From positions 65,738,671 through 65,802,670 of the forward strand of contig CM037598.1 in the NCBI GenBank assembly GCA_021018995.1: DNA of 64,000 bases, in the 5' to 3' direction. Within the stretch, counting starts at the first letter, position 1; each line of letters starts with the position of its first letter. Below the pieces are notes generated by a model. The model saw only the letters and a list, made by a program, of their open reading frames with translations. It searched no databases and was not told the origin of the DNA. Shown here in pieces: positions 55,040-64,000 of the stretch. The stretch comes from Chloranthus sessilifolius. Its lineage: Eukaryota > Streptophyta > Magnoliopsida > Chloranthales > Chloranthaceae. The position numbers were made by a program, and so were the translations under genes.

Positions 55040-58000
55040 TCAAAGTAAAATTTTTTTATGCATAGGCGTGCTGGTGGCTGGAATGTTGACAATTCGATTG
55101 TTCCTCTCTCTCCAAGTAATGTAGACTGCGGCAGCTAACAAGTACTGTAGATGGATAATGATGTGGTCCTCAAGATTGGCATTTGAAATATGGTGAATCT
55201 CTTCAATGATGCTGCTCATGGGGGCTCGTCGGATTCCATAGCAGCTGAGGATAGATCTCCATATCCAAGATGTGAAGCCACAGCCAAAGAATAGGTGATC
55301 GTGAGTTTCTATGTTAGCATTACATAGTTTACATCCTTGGTTAACTGCAATTCCTTGCCGAATTAAAAGATCAATTGTGGGTAGCTTTCCTTGGACCTCC
55401 CTCCAAAGTACAAAGACATGCCTTTGAATTCTACCTATGAACCACACAAGTCGTCCAAGGCAAGGTTGAGCTGTGAGCACAGATGACATCAGAAGCAGAT
55501 TGGAGGCAGAATTTACCTTTAGGAGAAGGTAACCGGATCATAGTGTCCTCCCCGTTAGCAGCAATGGGGACTTTCCGGATGATATTCCAAGCAACCATGA
55601 GGTCAGCTAAAGTGGGATTAGGAAGGTTACATTGCCCATCATTAATGAACTCACAAACAGAAAGACTAGAACCAAGCCCGAGGTCATAAATGGCTCTGGT
55701 GCCGTAGAGGTCAACAAGCCTTCCAAAGGGGGTCCATGGGTCCTGCCAGAAGTCCGTGTTACGCCCATCCCCAATGATGATTTTGAGGTTCTACAAGCGA
55801 AGAGAGCAAGCCTAAAAAAGACCCCTAACTCCCCAGGGGCAAGTGCGAGGTACAGGAAAATCCCAGAAGGACCCGAAAGCATGGTACTTGTTGCGGATCC
55901 AGTTGGCCCATAAGGACTGATGTGACGTGAGATATCTCCAGCATAGTTTCATCATTAGGACGATTTTCCAATCCTTAAGGGTCTGCAGACCCAATCCTCC
56001 CTCAGCTTTAGGCCTACAAATATTGCTCCAAGCGATGGTGATCAGTTTTGAAGGTTTGTCATTGCCTCCCTAGAGAAAGCTACTGAGAAGCTGCTCCATG
56101 GTTTTTATAGTGTATTGTGGGAGAGGAAAAGCGGATGACCAAAAGATGTGAAACGTGGAAAGGGTAGATTTGAACAATTCCAACCTTCCAGCTTGGGAAA
56201 GAAATCTGGTCTTCCAAGAATTAATTTTCTTGCAAAGTTTATCCATAACGGGGTGCAATCAGATGACGTAACTCATGAACTGATAAGTGGGAGGCCCTAG
56301 TATTTCATTGGAAGACTTCCCTTCTCCATTCCCAAAGACGCAGCCATAAAGTTCCTTCTATGCACCCTTCCCCCAAAAATAACCTTAGATTGAAATTGTT
56401 GTAGATCAGACCCGAGGCTCTTTCGGACTGATCTAAAAGTTTATGAATTTCCTATGCATTATGCACATTAGCAGCAGCAAAGATCATCAAGTCATCAGCC
56501 AAAATGAGGTGATGGATGCTGAGAGGAGTCGCGAGTCAATGGGTGATGTTATGAGAATTGCACTGCTAAAGTAATAAAGACAAGAACCCTTCCAAGGCTA
56601 TGGAGAACAGGAGAGGAGAGATCGGATCTCCCTGCCTTAATCCAGAGGAGCTGGTAAAGTGACCTTTGGGGCTGCCATTGACAAGAACCGAAAAAGTTGG
56701 AGTAGCGATGCACTCAATAATCCATTCGATAAATGTATCCGGGAAGCCCAACTGACAAAGATAATGAATAAGAAAGTCCCAACGCACAAAATCAAAGGCT
56801 TTTTTGAAGTCGATTTTGATCATCATCCTCGGCTTTCCTTTCAATCTATGGAAATTATGCATAAGGGCTTGGCAAAAAAGGATATTGTTATGAATGTTCC
56901 TACCTTTGATAAATGCCGACTTGGCTGCATTGATGATTCTAGGCATGAGGGGTTGAATTCTTGTGGCAAGTACATTTGAAATTACTTTATACACAAAGTT
57001 ACACAAGGATATAGGCCTGAATTCATCAAATTTGGCTACATTTTCACTCTTTGGGATCAGGGCAATGAGGTATTGTTGATACTTCTAAACATGAGTTTGG
57101 TTCAGAAGAAGTGTGTAATAGTTTTCACCACATCTCCCCCTATGATGTCCCAACATTTTTGAAAGAACGTGCCCGTAAACCCATCCGGCCCTGATGCTTT
57201 ATGATGGTGCAAATAAAAACAACCCTTTCAATCTCAGTAGGAGTGACCATCTTTGAGAGGAATTCCTGATCATTGTCAGAAAGGCAAGTGGTGAAGGGGA
57301 TTTTGCTTCCAGCGGAATCTGAATGAGCCGAGGATCTGTTTAGGAGATTTCTGAAGTACCTCACAACTTCAAGCTCTATAATTTGCTGATTGGAACTAGT
57401 GGTGCTGTCTGGGAGGATAATACTACTGATTGTATTTATATGTTGCCTAGAAGACATTTCAGAGTAAAAGTATTTGGTGTTGGAGTCGCCCAATTTTTTC
57501 CACAAGGCTCTAGATTTATCTCGGGTAAAGGATTCTTCGGCCGAGAGGATGTTTTGGAGCTTGTTGGCTACTTCCTTTTCAACAATAATCAAACTGCTAT
57601 CGAATGGTCGTGATTGGAGGTCCTTTTGAATCTGTTGGAGGGCTGTTTGAGCAGTATTTCTGGCTTCATGTATCGAACCAAAGACATCTTGGTTCTAAAT
57701 CTTGAGGGCATTCTTTCTGTTTCTCAAATTTTCAGCAAGCTGGTATATGGGGTTCGCGTTAATGTTGATATTCTTGTTATCCCGAACTAAGGCTTTGAAA
57801 GTAGGGTGAGAGGTTCACATTTCAAAGAACTTGAATGGTTTGGGGCTAGGATTTAATGGGATGGTCGGATGGATAAGTATTGGGCTATGATCAGAGAGGC
57901 CAAGTGGCTGGAATATTGCATTGGAGGAGATGAATTGCTGAGCCCAAAGGTGATTTATGAGAGCACGGTCCAACTTTGCGGCAATCCTTCGCCTATTATT

Positions 58001-58579
58001 GATGCTCTTGTTGCTCCAAGTGAAAGTGTGGCATGTGGATCTGCTGTCATCGAGGCTACAATCTTCAATGAAGTTGTTGAATTCATTGAGAAATCTGTAA
58101 GGTACCGGGTTTCCGCCAATTTTTTCAGCAGAGGATCTGATCATGTTCCAGTCCCCAGATAGAATCCATGGAAGGGTAACGCTGCTGCCAATGGTAGAAA
58201 GCTAACTCCAAAGGGTGCTTCTTCAGCTAGCTATGTTCTCCCCATAAACGGCAGTGAACAAAAACTGATGGCGGAGTGTAGGGATCTGCACTAGGCAATG
58301 CACGTATTGTGTATCATAGGATAGAATATTGAAAGCAACATTGTCTTCATTCCAGCAAACAATAATTCTACTCTTGGTATTGGGGCTACCATTTCCAAAC
58401 ATGCCCCATTTCGGGTAGATGTTTTTCTTTAGCCGACTAAGATTAGCACAGTTCAATTTTATTTCAATAAGGGCAACAAGGAACGACTTATTTGTTTTAA
58501 TCCATGTTTTAACTTCGCGCTGACGAGCTAGGCTACCAAGGCCTCGCACATTCCATGATGCATAAATCATGGATAACAT
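55040..58579 (-). pseudogene. LINE ORF2: endonuclease and reverse transcriptase
   Basis: From M 58579 the minus strand has the APE-type endonuclease (ASWNVRGLGS; ALIEIKL; later FTWSN, KLDRALIN and the terminal LSDHSPILI, 57900-57850). RT motifs lie in 57006-56566: I-K-I-D-F-K-K-A-F-D and GLRQGDPISPLLF. Near 56510-56495 comes L-A-D-D, a variant of the catalytic Y/F-A-D-D box. The C-terminal part has FLSQAGRLELFKSTL (56210) and a zf-RVT domain (LCNANIETHDHLFFGCGF, about 55340-55285). Frameshifts and stops divide it into at least five pieces. No RNase H domain follows. Confidence 0.85.
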
Positions 58580-59440
58580 TGCTGGATTTTAGTGGCCTCA
58601 TCAGTGAAGGCTTCAATGCTTTCTACGTGAGATTCATCTTTGGGCTGGCAGCGAGGATATGGTGACCCAGGCCGGCTTCTGAAGGATTGAGAAAGTCGCG
58701 CTTCAACTCCAAATGACTCAGACATTTCTGGGAGTTGTTGGCTGCTATTGCCATCTTCGCAATCAACCAAATTATAAACCATAGTGATGTTGGCATCTTC
58801 ACTATTGTTGGCCATAGTGCTGGAATCAGTGGTATCAGCAGCCATAGTGCTGAATCATTGGTATCAGCTGCTACTTTTTTTTGAAGGAAGGTGTCACAAT
58901 CAGTGAGCAAATGGAATGTGTTAATTGTGGACCTCTTGAGTAGTCTTTTAGGTGATTTCGTATGCTATTTTGCATGTTTGGCAGCACTCGATATAGGCTT
59001 CGAAATGTGCTGTAGTATGGCCGGCTACTTAGTGGTTTCAGATGTGCTATTGTTTTCCACGGTAGAAAGTAGGGGTACGGCTGGAGGATCTGAAGTGGTT
59101 TGGGTTTGTGTTTTGCCTATGCTGTGGTTGATCATGGGTGAGGATTGTGGTATGGCAACAGGGTGTAAGTAGATGGCCGTGTTTCGGTGTGCGAGGGTTG
59201 AGAGCTAGGTGTAGCCCCTGATTTAGAGGCAATTTTGGGCTTCGTAAGTTGAGAATTGGGGACGGGTCCTAGTTTGGACAAAGAGGTTGGTGTGGGTGAA
59301 GCTGCAGGAGCATGTGGTGTGGGTGCATTTAGATCTTTAGGAGTAGTTCATCGGTAAGTGCATTCCTTGGGCAGATGCCCGAAAGAATGGTAGTGGGTGC
59401 AAGCCTCAGGTTTCCATTCACATTCCACCTCTTGATTTGG
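58567..59440 (-). pseudogene. LINE ORF1 end (zinc knuckle and tail)
   Basis: Near 59415-59348 the minus strand reads V-E-C-E-W-K-P-E-A-C-T-H-Y-H-S-F-G-H-L-P-K-E-C, the ORF1 CCHC knuckle with its second Cys replaced by Tyr. A stop follows. The downstream acidic reading (58845-58567) is the usual variable ORF1 tail. Confidence 0.6.
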
Positions 59441-59457
59441 CTGTGGTGTTACATTTT

Positions 59458-60000
59458 GTAAATTGACAGCAGAAGAAGCTTGGAAACTCTTTGAGATCCT
59501 TAGCGAGGAATCGGTGCAACACCACGCACCGGGTGACATTGACTTGGAGACTTTAATAAATATACTTGCTAAACAAGGAAGGTTATATAAATTAAAGTCA
59601 ATGATGAAAGATTTTTCGAGGATGAAGCTTTGGAAAGCAAAGATTCAATCTCTTATAGGTATAAAATCGACCCAACATATGAAAAGGAGAAGCCTGTGAT
59701 CCTAACCATGACCTAACTCAGAGCCTTTTCGACTTTCAACTGTTTCTCCTTACCCCACAGAGGCTCAATACTATACTGCTACAGAGGATGCTTTGTTGCA
59801 AATAGCTTACAGCTGGATGCAACATAGCCGTATCCAGACACAGTTACTTAACCACCTTCGGAAATCTATCGAAAGGTTAAAAACTCAATTTGAGCAACTA
59901 ATCCTTTTTGAGAGAGAGAGAGTAGCTTATCCCATTCACATGCACTTGGTACGTCTAGAGGACGTATATTTATGGGAGGTTTATCAACTCCCCTGATTTA
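59458..60000 (+). pseudogene. B2 gag, 3' part
   Basis: The open frame 59463-59699 (AEEAWKLFEILSEESVQHHA) matches B's EETWELFETLSEEPVQHH. The frame 59793-59996 (QTQLLNHLRKSIERLKTQFE) is the coiled gag end. Confidence 0.75.
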
Positions 60001-60520
60001 CATTGAATTCCTCTAGAACTTGTCAAGCTACCGACTCACCTATAGCAAACACCTGTAACATATGTATATAGCTTAATATTAGAGAGTACTCTATGATTTA
60101 TGGTGTATGAAAGTACAACCAATCGTAAAGCCTCTTTTTTCATATCACAATCACTTTAAGCATATGGATTTACGATTTTCTGTGACTTATAGAGCCAAAT
60201 CATAGCGAGTACGATTTGAAGCATTATAGTATCTCATTTTTGTTCTATAGAATTGCAAACGACAATTATGGGGAACAGGCGATCTCAGTGATCGATCCTA
60301 TCGATTACATTGGACTTTGAACCTATTTAATTTGTAGAGGAAGCAGACATGTAGCGCATTCAATTTTGCCACCTGCCAACTATCCAAGACTAAAAACCTA
60401 CACCTCGGCATTTAACCCGAAGTGATGGTTCAAGCCTAACGTCCTCCCTATAAATCCATACCCATCCACAGAATAGAACAATCTCACAACCTTTCTCTTC
60501 CCTCCGTCCTTAACCTTAAA
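60001..60520. other. B2 internal noncoding region with motif pair
   Basis: It matches B at about 19815-20280, including the GGATTTACGATTTTC and GTACGATTTGAAGC motif pair (60167-60215) and the CCCTATAAATCC line near 60448. It stops just before the position of B's small second ORF. Confidence 0.7.
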
Positions 60521-61324
60521 TGTGACAGCCCGAATTTTCCCAACATTTTTGTTTTTTTACCAAATGAGAAAACTCGGACCGTCGGGTCACAAATCACGAT
60601 CTGAAACACAGTGAACATGATATATCCACAATATGCGAGAAAGTAGAACAAGAAGTACATATGGCAGAAAATGGAAAGTTCTATCTTATACCAACCTGGT
60701 CCAACAAATATAAAACCACCGGTGATGGCCGACCATCACCTACACAGTGAAAATAAAAAATACACACCGGATTCTAATTCTACCATATGACAAACGACCG
60801 GACCTACCAAGTCCAACCACCAAGATCCAAGACTAAGTCAAATCAAATTCTACCAATATGATGGTAGAAGGTACGCCTCAAGCTCCGGATCAAAATCGAG
60901 ACCTGCAACCTGTGACGTATAGTCGAGGGGTGAGCTATCATCAAAGCTCAATAAAGGAAACTCAAGAACAATTGTATTCTATCATATGCCTTCATAGATT
61001 CAAATGTCATAAATCAGAAAGCATTTTTCGAGTCAAAACAGAGGTTTACTTCCAAGGAAAACTAATTTCAAGAAAACATTTTATGCTAAAAATTGAACCT
61101 GATTTCAAGACAAGCTTAATTCAAAACAAATTTGCAATTTAAGTTAAAAGGGCTAGTTCGTAGGCAATTCCATGACGAACAATAAATTAATTTCGAAAAC
61201 ATTTATCCAAAAGCGGAAATCAAAGTGCGAAAGCATCTCACGTCAAAATGAGATTAATGCCAAGTTCGTGTTCGAGTTTCATGTTCAAGTTCATGTTCGA
61301 GTTAGAGTTCGATTCGTGTGCATG

Positions 61325-61465
61325 TAATCTGCCCATAGCGGTCCACAACAGTACAATTAATCCGCCCATAGCGATCCACAATTGTACAATTAATCCGCCC
61401 ATAGCGACCCACAATAGCGGCCCCAAGGTACACATACAATCCGCCTATAGCGGTTCACATCAATT
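61325..61465. repeat. Tandem repeat of CCGCCCATAGCG units
   Basis: Four units of about 36 bases, each with GCCCATAGCGRYCCACAA or the near form GCCTATAGCGGTTCACAT (near 61331, 61367, 61397 and 61442), the first two followed by GTACAATTAATCC. Confidence 0.8.
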
Positions 61466-61479
61466 TGTATGATTTTGTT

Positions 61480-61765
61480 ATTCGATTCATATACACACGT
61501 GTCTTACGGATTTGATTCACGGATATCCTGTCGTCCCGGTTCGATTCGCGAGTGTAACCGCCATGCCGATTTGATTCACGGATGTCCCGCCATGCCGGTT
61601 CGATTCATATATACACACCCATCTTATGGATTCGATTCATATACACACATGTGTCTTATGGATTCGATTCATGAATATCCCGCCGTGCCGGTTCGATTCA
61701 TGGATATCCCGCTATGCCAGATCAATTCATATTCATGCACATATCTTATAGGTTTGATTCACGAG
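61480..61765. repeat. GCCGGTTCGATTCA repeat array
   Basis: About ten copies of TTCGATTCA or TTTGATTCA, most preceded by TGCCGG or CTTATGGA and followed by an ATACACAC or ATGGATATCCCG phrase, in 285 bases. The two phrases alternate irregularly. Confidence 0.8.
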
Positions 61766-62472
61766 TTCTTATGTCACATTCGGATGCAAAGTCCATGTCT
61801 AAGGTTCGTAGTTCGATACAGTCAACTTTCAAGGATTCGATAATTCACAGGTTTCAAAAATGAATTCATAAATCAAAAATCAAGTTTCTACATCCATTCC
61901 AATGATCACATTCGAGGCTTAAAATCAATGATGCATGCAAAATTCATGTTCGAGGCTCAAGACTTTCAATACTAACAATATACGGAATTTCAAATGTACA
62001 ACTGATTTCATTTCAAAACAAAACATGATTTCGATTCAACATTTCGAAAGTCACACATATACACTTTTGCAAATATCCAGACAAAATCAAATTCTTAATA
62101 GTCGAAAGCATTATCAATATTCAAATTAAACACATCGTGCAAATCTATGGATTCAAGTAAAAAATGCCATTGATTGAGAAAGTTTCCACTACCTCGGTTG
62201 TGAAATCCTGCAAAGTCATGCAAGATGGTGTAAAAATTCTAGTGGACTTTTTTTACCCTTAACCTACATTACAAAGTATTCGTACACATGCATGTTAATG
62301 ACTAAGTATCACACATGTCAAAATTCTTAAAAGTTTTCTCAAAACTAGGGCGAAAAGGACAAGTTCGCGTAAACGTAAGACCATGTAAAACTTTTCCCTA
62401 CTTATCCCTAATTTTTTACCTAAAAAACATTTGATTCATGAATTCGTTAATTTATGAATGTTGTAGGGCTCG

Positions 62473-62556
62473 TTGTCCCCTTTCCAACGCTTCAAGAATC
62501 ACATCAATCAGAGTTTGTCCCCTTTCCAACGCTTCAAGAATCACATCAATGAGAGT
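62473..62556. repeat. Two tandem copies of a 42-bp unit
   Basis: TTGTCCCCTTTCCAACGC continuing TTCAAGAATCACATCAAT is repeated directly at 62473 and 62515 with one difference (CAGAGT against GAGAGT). This is a recent duplication. Confidence 0.92.
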
Positions 62557-64000
62557 GCAAATCTATATATGATAAATCCTTGAATTTTCCCTTCTATTTT
62601 TGCATGCAAGTTCTGAAACATCGGGATCGGGCAAAATGGCTACAAAACCTTTCCCGTGTCCGATCTTTCGAAAATTCATCGCATGAAGTTTAGAACTTCT
62701 TAAATGAACACTAATACTAAGAAATCGACATTCATATATAGTAAATTAACCATTTAAGTTTCTAATTTCTATAACCCATGCTCTCAAAATTGATTTCGAT
62801 ACGTACCCTTTTCTTTTGCCGACGCCACGATCGATGCCAAGAAGATAGGTCCTAATGCTTAATCTCCGTACGCTGCTTTGATCACCGATCTCGTGGTATC
62901 ATAGCAGTTGAAAATTGAGCTCCGCTCGCTGCTAGATCGATTCCTAATGGTGGGTTTCAAGGGAGAGCAGAGAAGGAGGCGAGCTCTATTCCACTCTCAC
63001 TCTTCTTTGTTTCAAATGAAATCGTGCCTATCATATGTGTGAAAATGGGTTTTATTTTATGTGGTGCGGATTTAGAGTGCAGCTTGCACTCTCAAGCACT
63101 GTGTATGTGTCATCTCAAAGCTATCATCAAATGGGTCAAAACGCTGCACAATCAAAGGCTGCACAAGTGTATCCTGCAAGAATCAAAGGCTATGTACGGG
63201 TCATCTCATGGTTCTCCACAAGGGGCCCGAAATGGTTTGTTCTATCATGAGTCTTAAATTGATTAGGTACAAATATAAAATGGCCTTTAGTCTAAGGGCG
63301 GTTGTTTCAGAGTGTGGCCTATACACTCTTAATTCAGTGTACACACCCATCTCATGGCTCACAAATTCAGGGCCTAAGTGTTCTATTCCTGATGGATTTC
63401 TGAATGGGTCCCAATGGAATTTTGGTTCTAATGGGTCTGAAGCAAATTAGGTTTCCATTTAGGTCCTAAGCAAATTTGGTTTCTCAATGGGCCTTAAGTG
63501 GATTATCCTTTATATGGGTCCTAAGCGAGTCGGTTCCCTAATTGGGCCTTAAACACCTTGGGTTTTCCAAAGGCCTTTAATAATGAGCCTAAGTTATTGA
63601 GCTAGGCAACAATTGGGTCTTGTTTTCCCCGAGTTATAACTACTGGGTTAGAATTCATGCGTTGCTATCAACATCAACCCATATAAGGGTGCTATATGTG
63701 GGTCTTGATGTCGTGCACTATTAGTACACCACTTTCAGTGTACTGGCCTAACTAATCAGAGAAATAAAATAAAAAGACCAACTAAGGTCAAAAGTCACTG
63801 GAGTGTTTAGATACCTAGACCTCTTAAATTACACACCAAGATATTGACTAGTGGAATGATTAAAAGGTCCATCTAAATTATAACCTTCTAAAAATAAATA
63901 TGGCGTATGCCTTGTTAGGCTCGCGCACAATGTCAGTTCTTTAGTATTAAGCTATCTATGCAGTAGGCCTAACTAATCAGGGAAATAAAATAGAAAGTCC

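Larger units (their letters stand above)
54857..59440 (-). mobile_element. 5'-truncated L1-type LINE
   Basis: The insertion is flanked by CTGTGGTGGTACATTTC (54840-54856) and CTGTGGTGTTACATTTT (59441-59457), a 17-bp target duplication with two changes. The poly(A) tail is the T run at 54857-54870. The minus strand encodes the end of ORF1 and a broken ORF2 with endonuclease, RT and zf-RVT. It starts inside the ORF1 zinc knuckle, as 5'-truncated LINEs do. Length is 4.6 kb. Confidence 0.9.
52515..60520 (+). mobile_element. Element B2: second B-family element, interrupted
   Basis: LTR, primer site and gag match element B in order. The gag is split by a LINE (54857-59440), and the internal region stops at 60520 where a family E LTR begins. 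Its right LTR lies outside the window, so length and target duplication cannot be checked. Confidence 0.85.
60521..64000 (-). mobile_element. Family E-type LTR running off the window
   Basis: It begins TGTGACAGCCCGAATTTTCCC at the B2 junction, like the LTR edges at 10086 and 49092. It shares the phrases ACCACCGGTGA... CACAGTGA and GTGACGTA followed by GAGCTA with the solo LTR (10300-10540). No primer site lies at its edge, so it is a solo LTR or the outer LTR of an element. ORFs within (61248-61843, 63024-63450) show no family. A ~225-bp spaced repeat of CCTAACTAATCAG.GAAATAAAAT occurs at 63747 and 63967. Confidence 0.6.

Noticed and set aside
58891..59172. 93-residue plus-strand ORF
   Set aside because: It is antisense to the LINE ORF1 region, with no domain.

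Overview
The window is nuclear DNA of a flowering plant. It holds one spliced host gene with GT-AG introns, and the rest is layered plant transposons: Athila-like and Tat/Ogre-like Ty3/gypsy elements, an L1-type LINE, Mutator-like elements and fold-back MITEs. The species cannot be named from the sequence. No bacterial, organellar or CRISPR features are present.

Layout. 1-480: decayed LINE-type RNase H pieces. 577-2252: a Mutator-like element with ~0.4 kb inverted repeats and a perfect 9-bp target duplication. 3046-3588: hAT-like remnant with a long AT microsatellite. 3881-9892: the only convincing host gene, a four-exon AWPM-19/PM19-like membrane protein of 166 residues. Its introns carry fold-back MITEs, a tRNA-like SINE head and a second Mutator-like element (5735-6862, perfect 9-bp duplication). 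10086-12356: a solo LTR with a 5-bp duplication, 0.2 kb downstream of the gene.

12507-47297 is one Athila-like LTR element (A, + strand, gag plus env-like ORF, no pol) split by two younger insertions. Element B (16901-24572, + strand) has LTRs of ~1.5 kb, gag only, a second small ORF and the 5-bp duplication ACAGG; the interrupted reading frame of A continues exactly across it. Element C (25222-42889, - strand) has LTRs of ~2.3-2.4 kb and a complete but stop-ridden gag-protease-RT-RNase H-integrase-env-like set. Then come a gypsy gag-protease fragment with an intron-like 148-bp interruption (47298-49296, -), a scrap of B-type LTR (49297-49402), a Tat/Ogre-like gag-protease fragment (49403-52514, -) and a second B-family element (B2, from 52515, +). 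B2 is split by a 5'-truncated LINE (54857-59440, -) and ended at 60521 by another long LTR that runs off the window.

Most interesting patterns. (1) Families A, B and C each carry a dense array of their own short near-palindromic motif (A GACCGGTCGAAA; B AATCGTAAATTTACGATT; C TCGCGCGA-type). Each array occurs inside the LTR and again in the internal region just upstream of the second ORF, which looks like a shared layout with family-specific sequence. (2) The same three families, otherwise unalike in noncoding DNA, share a ~125-bp block near the 3' end with hairpin potential, and a hairpin next to the polypurine tract. (3) The two LTRs of element C differ by a replaced block lying inside the motif array. 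(4) An in-frame GT-AG interruption lies between the gag zinc knuckle and the protease of a gypsy fragment.
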